Source: CAZSBB01 sp964605235 (lineage in GTDB: Bacteria; Planctomycetota; Phycisphaerae; Phycisphaerales; Phycisphaeraceae). Taken from it: a DNA stretch of 58,605 bases. Below the pieces are notes generated by a model. It worked only from the letters and a program-made list of their open reading frames with translations, ran no database searches and was not told the origin of the DNA. Where the stretch lies: contig CAZSBB010000040.1 in NCBI GenBank assembly GCA_964605235.1, positions 1-58,605 of the forward strand. Direction: 5' to 3'. Below, in pieces: positions 45,433 through 53,958 of the stretch. A program made the translations under genes and the position numbers. Each line of letters begins with the position of its first letter. Position 1 is the first letter of the stretch.

Positions 45433-46419
45433 ATGCAGCGCACCGCGTATTACCTGCGACAGCACATGTACACCCTCGTGCCGCGCCATGTCCGTGAAGA
45501 CATGCAGTGGATGGCGGACGTCGGCACGCATCACGTGGCGGTGGCGGTGCTGGAGCAGGACCTGTTTGCCGCGCGGGAGAACCTGACGATTCTCTGCCGG
45601 GAAGCCGAGCGCGTGGGCATGAGCGTGCATGCGGTGCCGTCGCGCTGGGGGGCGCTGTTTGCCGGCGCGCCCAAGGTGCCCAGCCTGTTTGCCGCGACGC
45701 ACCCGGAGGCCTGGATCATCAATCGGGATGGCAAGCCCTGCATGTCGCCCGTCTGGGGGCCGATGGCCAGCGTGCATCATCCCGCCACGCGCGAGTTCTT
45801 CACCCGCGCGCTGGAAAAGCTGGTGCGCAATTTCCCCATCACCGGGTTGATCTGGGATGAACCCAAAGCCGTCGATTCCGACGCGACCGGGCGCGTCATT
45901 GCCGCGGATTACTCCCCCGCCGCCCGCGCGAAGATGCAGGGGCAGGCCGTACCCGACACCTGGCATATCGACGCCTTTGCCGATTTCGTCGACGACCTGG
46001 GCGACCATGTCCGCGGCATCAAACCCGACCTCACGCTGAGCATGTTCGTCTACGGCCACCTGACCGGCTACGTCGTCGACCGGCTCGCCGCCATGCGCAC
46101 GCTCAACTACTTCGGCTGCGACGGCAAACCCTGGGCGTTCGCCGACCTGCCCGTGGCTCCGGAAGGCGAACTGAGCAAAGCGCTGCTGGATAACGGGCCG
46201 CTGTTCATCAAGGCCGCGCATCAGCACGGCAAGGGCGGGCTGCTGCTGATCGAAAATCACAACATGGCGCTGTGGGGCTTTCCCATCATGGACCGCCGCT
46301 GGCCGGATGTGATGGCGCTCAAGCCGGAGTCGCTGCTGTATTACTACTATCCGCGCAACGTCGCCGACCCCGACGCCCAGATGGCGATCATCGCCCGTCG
46401 GCTCAAGGAATTCGCGTAA
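45433..46419 (+). CDS. Cytosolic glycosidase-like barrel protein
   Basis: A 328-residue protein I do not place in a named family. It starts MQRTAYYLRQHMYTLVPRHV without a signal peptide, so it is cytosolic. The fold looks like a TIM barrel: strand-like segments such as HVAVAVLEQDLF, and GLIWDEPKAVDSD (about 137-150), where Asp and Glu are in a typical barrel-end catalytic position. A later TLNYFGCDGKPWA and LLLIENHNMALWG mark further barrel ends. Planctomycete genomes often carry such hypothetical glycosidase-like proteins in sugar catabolic islands, with which its neighbours agree. The start at 45433 fits the flanking gap. Function unknown. Confidence 0.72.
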   Translation: MQRTAYYLRQHMYTLVPRHVREDMQWMADVGTHHVAVAVLEQDLFAARENLTILCREAERVGMSVHAVPSRWGALFAGAPKVPSLFAATHPEAWIINRDGKPCMSPVWGPMASVHHPATREFFTRALEKLVRNFPITGLIWDEPKAVDSDATGRVIAADYSPAARAKMQGQAVPDTWHIDAFADFVDDLGDHVRGIKPDLTLSMFVYGHLTGYVVDRLAAMRTLNYFGCDGKPWAFADLPVAPEGELSKALLDNGPLFIKAAHQHGKGGLLLIENHNMALWGFPIMDRRWPDVMALKPESLLYYYYPRNVADPDAQMAIIARRLKEFA

Positions 46420-46451
46420 ATGTGGTCAAAAGCACTACCCAATCACGCTTG

Positions 46452-46480
46452 CCGTTAGCCCCCGGCTCTGCCGGGGGATT
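46452..46480 (-). repeat. Short palindromic repeat, reverse orientation
   Basis: CCGTTAGCCCCCGGCTCTGC with the tail CGGGGGATT: the reverse form of the 40052 element, 33 bases after the barrel-protein stop codon. Confidence 0.75.
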
Positions 46481-46500
46481 TGAACACCTTGTGCGCGCTT

Positions 46501-46528
46501 GTCCCCCCGCAGTGCCCGGGGCGAACGG
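46501..46528 (+). repeat. Short palindromic repeat, forward orientation (degenerate)
   Basis: GTCCCCCCGCAGTGCCCGGG with the tail GCGAACGG. It pairs as an inverted partner with the copy at 46452-46480, lying between two convergent genes. Confidence 0.6.
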
Positions 46529-46531
46529 GCG

Positions 46532-48883
46532 CTACTGCCACGGGAGGGCCACGATGTCCGTGGTTTCCAGCGGCAGCGTCACGCTGATGGAACCGTCGGG
46601 CAAGCGTTCCCACGGCAGTTCGCCCTGGCGACTGCTGATCGCCGCGCGCGGCTCGTGGTCTTTGGCGAAGCCCGCCGCCAAGGTGACGGTAAGGTTGAGG
46701 TAGCGCAGGCCATGGTCGTCACGCAGGCCGCGCAGGTTGGTCAGCAGCAGCGCGACGCCCTGCTCACTGGTAAGCGTGTCGACAATCACGCCCGGCAGGT
46801 TGGCGCGGGCCGGCGGCTCCAGGCGCGCCAGCGTGCGCAGCGGGTCCGCCAGCTTTTTCGCCGCTGCGTCGTCGAAGTCACACGCCCAGGCGCTGCCCTG
46901 CGCTTCCGCCATGGCGCGACTGCTGGCCCACCACGCCGCGCCCGCCATTTCGCCCAGCCGCACCACCGTGCCTTTGCCCATGCGTTGCTGCCCTGGTTGG
47001 CTGACCGCAGCAAACGTGTCCAGCGGCTCGTTGAATTCATCGCGGCTGCCGGCGTCGGGCCAGAGCAGCAGCGTGCCGCCGGCTTCAACCCATTGCTGCA
47101 GTTTGCCAGCCGCGGCGCGGTCGAGATTCAAATCCACCAGCAGGGCAGCGCGGTAACTGGGCAGGAAGCGCTCGCCGTCGAGTTGATCGATGATGTCCGC
47201 GGTCAGGCCCTGCTGCTGGAGCATCATCCAGGCGTACTGCTTTTCCTGATTGCGTTCGTTGGCTTGATTGAGCGCCTGCCAATACTCGGCGGTCGGGCTG
47301 TAAAGCAGACACAGGGCGTTGGGCGTGGGGACGCCGGCGTGGAGCAGGGGTTCGATCTGCCGCGGGCCGACGGTATTGAACGCATCCGCCAGCCCGCGTG
47401 TGGTGCGGGCATTGTCGCTCCAGAAATCGCGGGTCACGCGGGCAGTCGGGCCATAGGTGAAGAAGCCGAAGTATTTGCTGCCGCGCCCCAGCAGCAGGTT
47501 GACCCGCGTCGGAATGGAGCTGTCGGTGTCCGGGGACAGCGGGTCGAAACCCTGCGGCACGACATAGAAGCCGGTGACGGGATGAGGCTGATGGTGGTAG
47601 CGTCCGCCGGCGCGCAGCAGTTCGGTAAGGAAGCCGACGCGCTGCCACAGCCCGTTGCCCCAGCTATTGAGGCCGTGGAACATCCAGTCCTCGGTCCAGT
47701 ACATATCCAGCGCCGCCTGTCGGCCGAACTCGAACACATTGCACCCGCCGCCGGCGATCATGCCCGCGAACAGGATGACCGCATGATCGGAGAAGTTCAC
47801 CGTGGTCAGCGTGTTCGGGAAGTTCTGGTGCGAAGTTTCGGTGAGCTGCCGAAAGTAGCGGGCGCAGGCGTAGTCGGTGTAGCGATTGGACCAGTACCAC
47901 AGTCGGCGCTGCGCGGGGCTGGCATTGGCGGCAATGGGCTGATTGCGCGGCAGGTGCTGGACCGTGCTCCAGTCGCGTGCTTCAAACAGCGTCGGTTGCA
48001 CGCCCTGACTTTGCAGGTAATCAAGGAAGCCCTGCCGGCCGGTCTGCGCCCAGATGGGACGAAAGCCGCTGTACCACGCCGGTTCATCGAACATCAGCGA
48101 GTACAGCACGGGCGGCGCTTGTTCGCCATAACGTTCGCGGTAAGCCTGCGCGTGCCTGGCGTCCCGGGCGGCGTTGTCGCCGGTGCTGTGCGCCTGGCGA
48201 TAGGGAAACAGGGCGGCGTCAATCTCGCCGGTCTGATCCATCTCCAGCGTATTAAAACCGAGGTTGGCGATGACGCCCAGTTCGCGCTCGGCGCTGCGGG
48301 CGATGGTGGGATCCGGGCGCACGCCCGCCGGGGAAAAGCTCAGCAAGCGCGGCCGGCGCTGCGGGTCCACCGCCACCTGCCGGGCGAGCTTTTCCCGTCG
48401 TTCCAGGCCGGCTTCGACGCCTTCCACCAGTCGCGGATTCTGCAAGGGTTCATCGGGCAGCATGAAACCCACGCGGTCGCTCTGGCCGCGCAGGTCCAGC
48501 TCGCGCAGCACGAAACGCGCTTCGGGCAGAGGCGACGCGAATTGCACCTGCGTGCGCACGCCTTGCAGCGGCACGTCGCCGCGCAGTTGCAGGTCGATGG
48601 TGCCCCAGGTGCCGGTGGGCAGGGCATACCAGTCGGACCATTCGCCGGCGGGGACGTAGAGGTCGCTGCGCGAGATGACCCCGGGGAGCTGGTAGCCGGT
48701 CCAGCTGAAGGGAATGTCGTTGGGGCCGGGGTTCGCGCCGGTGTGAATCATGATGAGCACGCGCGCGATGCTGCTGGCGTCGGGTTCGACCAGGCGATAG
48801 CGGATATAGCGTTCCTGGCCGGCCGCGTGAGGCGCCAGCAGGGCTGACAGCAGCAGCGCCAGGAGCAGCGGTTTACGCGCCAT
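46532..48883 (-). CDS. Secreted large glycosidase-like protein
   Basis: An exported protein of 783 residues with a clear signal peptide (PLLLALLLSALLAPHAAG, cleavage after AAG). A beta-rich amino-terminal region (about 25-150) precedes a barrel-like domain (about 200-470) containing LMFDEPAWYSG and NFSDHAVILFAG, then a domain like the trimerisation part of GH42 enzymes (QWVEAGGTLLLWPDAGS). No catalytic pair can be named with certainty. It is the second gene of a unit with the beta-propeller protein: the stop of that gene overlaps this start (48873-48883). A joint role in extracellular glycan binding and cleavage is inferred. Confidence 0.72.
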   Translation of the reverse strand: MARKPLLLALLLSALLAPHAAGQERYIRYRLVEPDASSIARVLIMIHTGANPGPNDIPFSWTGYQLPGVISRSDLYVPAGEWSDWYALPTGTWGTIDLQLRGDVPLQGVRTQVQFASPLPEARFVLRELDLRGQSDRVGFMLPDEPLQNPRLVEGVEAGLERREKLARQVAVDPQRRPRLLSFSPAGVRPDPTIARSAERELGVIANLGFNTLEMDQTGEIDAALFPYRQAHSTGDNAARDARHAQAYRERYGEQAPPVLYSLMFDEPAWYSGFRPIWAQTGRQGFLDYLQSQGVQPTLFEARDWSTVQHLPRNQPIAANASPAQRRLWYWSNRYTDYACARYFRQLTETSHQNFPNTLTTVNFSDHAVILFAGMIAGGGCNVFEFGRQAALDMYWTEDWMFHGLNSWGNGLWQRVGFLTELLRAGGRYHHQPHPVTGFYVVPQGFDPLSPDTDSSIPTRVNLLLGRGSKYFGFFTYGPTARVTRDFWSDNARTTRGLADAFNTVGPRQIEPLLHAGVPTPNALCLLYSPTAEYWQALNQANERNQEKQYAWMMLQQQGLTADIIDQLDGERFLPSYRAALLVDLNLDRAAAGKLQQWVEAGGTLLLWPDAGSRDEFNEPLDTFAAVSQPGQQRMGKGTVVRLGEMAGAAWWASSRAMAEAQGSAWACDFDDAAAKKLADPLRTLARLEPPARANLPGVIVDTLTSEQGVALLLTNLRGLRDDHGLRYLNLTVTLAAGFAKDHEPRAAISSRQGELPWERLPDGSISVTLPLETTDIVALPWQ

Positions 48884-50780
48884 GGTCAGCTCCCTTCGCC
48901 CGCGCGTCGGCCGCCGCCGCGCCGGCTTGGGTCGGCGGGGTTTCCTGCGGGGTTTCCAAGGGAATCCGGCTGGCGGCGCGCAGGCGCCGCAGCGCGTACA
49001 AGCGAATCATGCCCGGCGTCTTGACCGCCAGCAGCACGCGCTCGCCCTGACTGACCGCCGCCAGATTCGCCGTGGCGGGAAACGCGGGCAGTCCCGCGAA
49101 ATCCTTGACGCCCAGTTCCGCCAGTTCCGTGCCGGTGGCGCTGTCGAGGATGGTCAAACCCTGCGGCCGCTTGCCGGCATCACTGCCGACGATCACCAGC
49201 CCCCCCGCCGCCGCCACGCCGCCGCTGGCGGATACGTGCCAGCGCTCGGCGCCATTGCTCAGCGCATAGGCGCTCACCTGCTTGCCTTCCCGCACGTACA
49301 GCGTGTCATGCTCACGGTCCGCCGTCATGGCGGTGATCGCGCCGCCACCAGCGCCCGCCAGCGTGAGCACCGGCACAGGCGGCGCATCGAGCGTCAACGC
49401 CACCTGCTGCACCTGGCGACTGTCGGCCAACGCCAGCAGCAGACGCGCGCCGTCACTCGCCAGCACCGCCTTGCCCGGCACGGTGTAGCGTTTGGGGGGA
49501 AGCGGCGCCACCAGCTTGCCGGTGGTGGGATCGAGTTCATAAAGCGTGCCGTCGGGCTGGACGTAATTGAACATGCGCTGGCCGACCAACAGCGGCAGCG
49601 TCGGCCAATTGACGTGGGTGGCGGGATAGCCCGCAGCACTGCCGGAGTGGATCAATCCGCTGGTCCAGGCGAGATCGCCCTGGGCGTCGAACTTCACCCG
49701 CCCTTCCAGATAAACCGCGCCGGCTGCATCCAGCGCCAGATCACCAAAGCCATTGACGCAGAGAATGGAGTGGTCGTACTGACCCTCCCGGCCGAAACAA
49801 CTGAGCAGACTCAGCGTGATGCTCAGGCGATGGCCATAGCCCGGATTGACCCACAGCTTGCCGCTGCCCGGTTCGACGGTGAGTCCCGCCAAGCCTTCGC
49901 TGAAGGCAAACGCGTCGGCAGACCAGGGCCCGGAGAAGTTCCCGCCCCGGCCAAGCGTCCAGCCGGTGGGTTTGCCGTCGCGGTCGTACTGCACGACCTG
50001 ATTAACCAGTTGCTCTTTGCTGCCGCCGACGGCGACATAGAAGCCGGCGCTGGTCGGGTCGAACGCGATGGCGGCGGCATTATCCAGCCCTGTCACCAGC
50101 GGCACCCGCAAAGGCTTGCCGGCGGCATCGAGTTCCAACACGGAGCGCGCGGTGAGCACCAGCAAACGCCCGTCGGCGGTGCGCGCCAGGTCGCGCGGCT
50201 CCACCACCATCACCCGTTTGCCGAAGGGCGCTTCAGCGCCGGTCTGCTTATCCAGCCGGCGCAGTTCGTCGGCGGCGCTGTCGATCACGTACAGGTACAG
50301 CTCGTCCACCGCCAGCGCGCTGGGCATGAGCATCTCGCGCACGCCGTTGGACGCTTCATGTTCCTTCCATTGATGCTGCCAACCCTCGGCAGGCTGGCCG
50401 CTGTCCCGGCGAAAACGCTGCACCTGCCGGTAGCCGTAGTAGCCGGCGCCGGCGGTGTAGACGTACTGCTCATCAATGACCACCGCCTGGAAGCCGGGCA
50501 CGTTGTGGAAGTGCTGCCAGACCACCCGCCCCTCGGGCGTGAGCTTCTGGAGATAACTGCCCGGACCGGGCGTGCCGCCGTAGAGCATGCCCTGCTCGTC
50601 GATCGCCATGCGCCCGCCGACGGTCTGCACCGGCGTGGAGAATGGGCTGGTCTGCCCGCGCACGCCCAGCAGTTCAATGGCGACCTGATCCGCCTGGGCG
50701 TGTGCCGCGCCGGGCCAGACCAACGCCAGCAGGACCACCGCCAAAACCGGCAGGATGTGCCGCGATAACCGGTACCGCAT
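48873..50780 (-). CDS. Secreted NHL/PQQ-like beta-propeller protein
   Basis: About 635 residues from the ATG at 50780, chosen for its AAAGGTGG ribosome site; an ATG at 50798 is also in frame. The signal peptide ends at WPGAAHAQA. The body consists of short beta-propeller-like repeats with NHL/PQQ flavour, for example MAIDEQGMLYGG, VEPRDLARTADGRLLV and LTVEPGSGKLWVNPG. The carboxy-terminal tail is Ala/Pro-rich. Such propellers usually bind substrates or partners rather than catalyse. Its end overlaps the next gene by 11 bases, indicating an operon. An AACGTT site (50803-50826) lies immediately upstream. Exact family uncertain. Confidence 0.72.
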   Translation of the reverse strand: MRYRLSRHILPVLAVVLLALVWPGAAHAQADQVAIELLGVRGQTSPFSTPVQTVGGRMAIDEQGMLYGGTPGPGSYLQKLTPEGRVVWQHFHNVPGFQAVVIDEQYVYTAGAGYYGYRQVQRFRRDSGQPAEGWQHQWKEHEASNGVREMLMPSALAVDELYLYVIDSAADELRRLDKQTGAEAPFGKRVMVVEPRDLARTADGRLLVLTARSVLELDAAGKPLRVPLVTGLDNAAAIAFDPTSAGFYVAVGGSKEQLVNQVVQYDRDGKPTGWTLGRGGNFSGPWSADAFAFSEGLAGLTVEPGSGKLWVNPGYGHRLSITLSLLSCFGREGQYDHSILCVNGFGDLALDAAGAVYLEGRVKFDAQGDLAWTSGLIHSGSAAGYPATHVNWPTLPLLVGQRMFNYVQPDGTLYELDPTTGKLVAPLPPKRYTVPGKAVLASDGARLLLALADSRQVQQVALTLDAPPVPVLTLAGAGGGAITAMTADREHDTLYVREGKQVSAYALSNGAERWHVSASGGVAAAGGLVIVGSDAGKRPQGLTILDSATGTELAELGVKDFAGLPAFPATANLAAVSQGERVLLAVKTPGMIRLYALRRLRAASRIPLETPQETPPTQAGAAAADARAKGADHGA

Positions 50781-50802
50781 GGGGCCACCTTTCAGCATGA
50801 TC

Positions 50803-50826
50803 GGTTAATAACGTTGTATATCGTCT
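50803..50826. promoter_or_regulatory. AACGTT-centred site upstream of the beta-propeller operon
   Basis: TTAATAACGTTGTATA lies 25-45 bases upstream of the start at 50780, with an AT-rich flank in an otherwise GC-rich region. It matches the core of the site at 22105 and the palindrome at 8302. An operator that would tie the secreted-enzyme genes to one sugar-responsive regulator is possible. Confidence 0.4.
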
Positions 50827-50867
50827 CCCGCGGCGGACCGCGCGTCAACTGGACCACATCCGGGAAA

Positions 50868-51671
50868 TCATGGCTGCGGCTGAGCGAGCACTTCCGCCAG
50901 AAAGCTCAGCGTGGCGGCCCAGGCGCGGCGGGCACTGGTCGGCTGGTAGCGCGCGGTGTCGCGATCGGCCTGGGGATTGGTGAAGCTGTGCACGGTGTTG
51001 CCGAAGCTGACCATCTGCCAGTCGATTTGAGTTTTGCGGAACTGCGCCAGACAGGCGTCGATGGTTTCCTGCTTCACATGCGGGTCATCCGCGCCGTGGA
51101 GAATGAGCACCGCGGCTTTGAGGTTGGGCAAGTCGGCATCGTCGGCGGGCAAGGGGTTGCCGTGGACGCTGATGACGCCGCGCACCGGCGCGCCGCTGTA
51201 CGCCAGTTGCAGCACGCTGGTGCCGCCGAAGCAGTAACCCACCGCCGCGATGCGCTGCGGATCCACGCCCGGCTGCGCCTGCAAGGCGGCCAGCCCCGCC
51301 GCAGCGCGGGCGCGCAGCAGCGGCATTTCCTTGCGCAACTGGCTCGCCCACGCGCCTGCGGTTTGCGGGTGCTCGGTGTGTTTGCCTTCGCCGTACATAT
51401 CCACCGCGAGCGCGACGTAGCCGGCTTCGGCGAGCTGCCGGGCGATGTTGCGGGCATGCTCGTTGAGTCCCCAGTATTCGTGGATCACCAGCACCCCGGC
51501 GCGGCCGGCGGGTACGGGTTCAGCCGGCGCAAAGAGCTGGCCGACGAGTTGGGTGTCGCCCTGTTGATAGGTCAGCTCGCGCTGCTGCACCTGCGCCTGC
51601 ACGTGGGTGGACAGCAGCAACAGGCTCAAACCTGCACACCAAAGCATGGGACAGCAGCGCAGAGCGGGCAT
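50868..51671 (-). CDS. Secreted dienelactone-hydrolase-family protein
   Basis: A 267-residue alpha/beta hydrolase with a signal peptide (LWCAGLSLLLLSTHVQA). The catalytic triad is Cys in AAVGYCFGG, as in true dienelactone hydrolases, Asp in LHGADDPHV and His in GNTVHSFTNP. The oxyanion region VIHEYWGLNEH is intact. The start at 51671 has GGAG seven bases upstream. Exported members may act on ester-linked carbohydrates or aromatic esters; the substrate cannot be told. The gene is separate from the propeller operon, which diverges from nothing here and shares its strand. Confidence 0.9.
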   Translation of the reverse strand: MPALRCCPMLWCAGLSLLLLSTHVQAQVQQRELTYQQGDTQLVGQLFAPAEPVPAGRAGVLVIHEYWGLNEHARNIARQLAEAGYVALAVDMYGEGKHTEHPQTAGAWASQLRKEMPLLRARAAAGLAALQAQPGVDPQRIAAVGYCFGGTSVLQLAYSGAPVRGVISVHGNPLPADDADLPNLKAAVLILHGADDPHVKQETIDACLAQFRKTQIDWQMVSFGNTVHSFTNPQADRDTARYQPTSARRAWAATLSFLAEVLAQPQP

Positions 51672-51760
51672 GGCGGGGCTCCTGGACAGGGATCGTCAGG
51701 CAATGGCACAACCGGCACGTCAGAGCATGATAGGCAGGCGGAAAGCGGCAGCGCTGGCGT

Positions 51761-52213
51761 TTATTCGGCGGAAGCGGCAGTCGCGGCGCTGTTCGGGGCG
51801 GGTTGACCCTGCAGTTCAGCGCGGAGTTGCTGGGCGCGCTGGCGCAGTTCGTCTTCCTGCATCAGCGGCGCGACCGCCAGTTGGTAGTGCCACTTCTGCT
51901 CGACCTTGGCGTCGGTGAAGAGTTCGGCGAAAAGGTCCGGGCCCGGCGCTTCCCACCAGGGGGCGTCGGCTTTCTGCTCGGTCCACAGCGGCTGGTGGCC
52001 GTCGAGTTCCAGGCGCACGTCGTAGACGCCATAGAAGCGATACGGCACGGTGACCGGGGTGCGGCCGACTTCTTCGTCGTTGAGATACACCAGCGCGCCG
52101 GTGGGCTCGGAGGTGATGCTGATGGTCCGTTGCACACAGCCGACGAGCGTCAGCAGGCTCAGCAGCGGCAACAGGCGGGCAAAGCGGAGCATATTCCGGG
52201 GTGCGGTCATCAT
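51761..52213 (-). CDS. PEGA-domain lipoprotein
   Basis: A 150-residue lipoprotein. The ATG pair at 52213/52210 is followed by a signal ending in LTLVGC, so Cys26 is the predicted lipidated residue. The PEGA domain begins ISITSEPTGALVYLNDEEVGRTPV, a small surface-layer-like beta domain typical of cell-envelope proteins. A helical, charged carboxy terminus (QRAQQLRAELQG) follows. No clear ribosome site precedes the start. It is divergent from moaC, with only 39 bases between the two starts, so their promoters must overlap. Confidence 0.82.
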   Translation of the reverse strand: MMTAPRNMLRFARLLPLLSLLTLVGCVQRTISITSEPTGALVYLNDEEVGRTPVTVPYRFYGVYDVRLELDGHQPLWTEQKADAPWWEAPGPDLFAELFTDAKVEQKWHYQLAVAPLMQEDELRQRAQQLRAELQGQPAPNSAATAASAE

Positions 52214-52252
52214 GACGCGGCATTGTAACGGATAGAATGGCGGGCAACCGGC

Positions 52253-52720
52253 ATGAATGACACCGCGGACAAGTTGACGCATCTGGATGAGCATGGGGCC
52301 GCCCACATGGTGGATGTCAGCGGCAAGCCGGCGGTCCATCGACGCGCGGTGGCGGCTGGGGAATTCGTGGCGGCGCCCTCCACGCTTGAGCGGTTGCTGG
52401 CGGGGGACCTGCCCAAGGGCGAAGCGCTGGCGGTGGCGCGTATCGCCGGGATCGCCGCCGCCAAGCGGACGGACCAGTGGATTCCGCTGTGTCACACCCT
52501 GCCGCTGGAACAGGTGACGGTGGAATTTCATCGCCTGCAGCCGGATCGGTTGGAAGTGCGCGCCAGCGCCACGATCACCGCCCGCACGGGGGTGGAGATG
52601 GAAGCGCTGGTGGCGGTCACGGCCGCGTGTCTGACGCTGTATGACATGACCAAAGCGATCGACAAGGCGCTGCGGATCGAGAACGTGCGGCTGGTGGAAA
52701 AGACCAAGACGCCGGTGTGA
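52253..52720 (+). CDS. moaC: Cyclic pyranopterin monophosphate synthase MoaC
   Basis: Molybdenum cofactor biosynthesis enzyme, 155 residues. Conserved blocks are HMVDVSGKPAVHRRAVAAG, LAGDLPKGEALAVARIAGIAAAKRT, IPLCHTLPLEQVTV and the carboxy-terminal TGVEMEALVAVTAACLTLYDMTKAIDK. It follows a very short divergent spacer after the PEGA lipoprotein gene. No moaA, moaE or moeA is near, so cofactor genes are dispersed in this genome. The start at 52253 fits the family's amino terminus. Confidence 0.96.
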   Translation: MNDTADKLTHLDEHGAAHMVDVSGKPAVHRRAVAAGEFVAAPSTLERLLAGDLPKGEALAVARIAGIAAAKRTDQWIPLCHTLPLEQVTVEFHRLQPDRLEVRASATITARTGVEMEALVAVTAACLTLYDMTKAIDKALRIENVRLVEKTKTPV

Positions 52721-52749
52721 TGCGTGGTGATGTTGCACGGGGTTGGAAG

Positions 52750-52778
52750 AATCCCCCGGTAGAGCCGGGGGCTAACGG
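52750..52778 (+). repeat. Short palindromic repeat, forward copy after moaC
   Basis: AATCCCCCGGTAGAGCCGGG with the tail GGCTAACGG. It faces the reverse copy at 52798-52826, so the two make one larger inverted repeat. Confidence 0.8.
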
Positions 52779-52797
52779 AAGCGGCGCGTGGCTTGGG

Positions 52798-52826
52798 CCG
52801 TTAGCCCCGGGCACTGCCCGGGGATT
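52798..52826 (-). repeat. Short palindromic repeat, reverse copy after moaC
   Basis: CCGTTAGCCCCGGGCACTGC with the tail CCGGGGATT, the inverted partner of 52750-52778. Together they can form a hairpin after moaC, between moaC and the convergent membrane-protein gene. Confidence 0.8.
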
Positions 52827-52852
52827 GAGCGACCGTCGTCGGCAAGGCCACC

Positions 52853-52884
52853 AAATAAAACGACCTGCCGCCCCGGGCAGGTCG
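52853..52884 (-). terminator. Rho-independent terminator of the 334-aa membrane protein
   Basis: On the minus strand CGACCTGCC and GGCAGGTCG form a 9-bp stem with a 6-base loop, followed by TTTTATTT. It lies 40 bases past the stop codon at 52925. Confidence 0.85.
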
Positions 52885-52924
52885 CAGAGGGATGGTCGCG
52901 CGGTGAAATGAGCCGCGGCGGGGA

Positions 52925-53884
52925 TTATTTCTTTTTGTCGCCAGCGGCGCCCCCGGGGGCCCCGGGATTGTTGCCCGCGGCCGCCTGTTGGCGGGAATGC
53001 TGCATGATCAGGCCGATCACCGCCGGCACCACGATCAGCAGCGGCACGACGATGGGATGGCTGGACAGGCTTTCGCTGACCGGTTGTTTCCAGGCGGGCA
53101 CCTGCAGCAGCAAGGCGACGCCGCCGAGCACTGCAAAGGTGGAACCGCTGACGGAAGTGAACAGCACCACCGAGACTTTGAAGACGATGAAAGCGAGCAG
53201 GCCGAACAGCAGCAAACCGATGAGGGCGCCGATCCAGTAGTTTTCCGCCATGGCCTGGGCTTTGGTGGAGTCTTGCATCAGGCGGGCGCAGGCTGCCCAG
53301 GCGTTGGCGCCGACGAACGCGCCCGCCAGGCCGCCGAACACCGCCACGGCATATTTCATCATGGGCCAGCAACCGACCGCCAGCAGGATCGCCAGACAGC
53401 CGGCGACGATGTACGCCGCCTGAATCTGCTTGCCCATGTAGTAGCCGGCAAACGCGCCGATCGCCAGCCCCATCACGATGATGACGCTCTTGTAGATGCG
53501 ATAGCCGTTGAGCAGACACACCAGACCCGCCGCCAGCAGCACCACCGCCCAGACCACGCTCAGGGAAGCGAGGTTGGCGGTCAGGTCCTGGGGATGGGCG
53601 AGCGTGTCGCCACGGGAGAAGACATTGGTGATGATTTCGAACAGGTTGTCGGTGGCGGGGCGCACGTTCGCCAGATGCGGACTGATGGCGGGGGCTTTGG
53701 CGACGATGACCGGGGCGTGCGACGCAGCGGTGGAGGCATGCGTCGCGGCGACCGGCGCAGCGGCGGGCGCGGCGGCGGCGACCGGGGCGGCGGCTGCTGA
53801 GCCGGCTTGGGCAGCGCGATTGGTGGCCTCCACCTTCTCCCACCAGTAAGTCTGGTTGGCGGCTTGTGCGAGCAGTCCGAGCAT
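52925..53884 (-). CDS. Multi-spanning membrane protein (TMEM198/DUF4203-like)
   Basis: About 319 residues. The start at 53884 (MLGLLAQAANQ) has AAAGGA nearby; an ATG 15 codons upstream is unsupported. A long Ala/Pro-rich segment (about 25-70) leads to at least six helices, including VVLLAAGLVCLLNGYRIYKSVI and GLAIGAFAGYYMGKQIQA. The paired-glycine helices of the second recall the DUF4203/TMEM198 family, proteins of unknown role. The carboxy terminus ends in a Gly/Pro-rich, then Lys-rich tail (NNPGAPGGAAGDKKK). It is separated by about 75 bases from a second membrane protein on the same strand at 53959. Family assignment is tentative. Confidence 0.7.
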   Translation of the reverse strand: MLGLLAQAANQTYWWEKVEATNRAAQAGSAAAAPVAAAAPAAAPVAATHASTAASHAPVIVAKAPAISPHLANVRPATDNLFEIITNVFSRGDTLAHPQDLTANLASLSVVWAVVLLAAGLVCLLNGYRIYKSVIIVMGLAIGAFAGYYMGKQIQAAYIVAGCLAILLAVGCWPMMKYAVAVFGGLAGAFVGANAWAACARLMQDSTKAQAMAENYWIGALIGLLLFGLLAFIVFKVSVVLFTSVSGSTFAVLGGVALLLQVPAWKQPVSESLSSHPIVVPLLIVVPAVIGLIMQHSRQQAAAGNNPGAPGGAAGDKKK

Positions 53885-53958
53885 GGCCAGGTCCTTTCCA
53901 ACGTGATCCAAAACCACCGACGCCAGCAAACGCGCGCAGCGCTGCCAGTCGCTTCACC

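Noticed and set aside
46499..48847. Long plus-strand frame opposite the secreted glycosidase-like gene at 46532.
   Set aside because: The minus-strand gene has a signal peptide and an overlapping operon partner; the plus frame starts inside a palindromic repeat.
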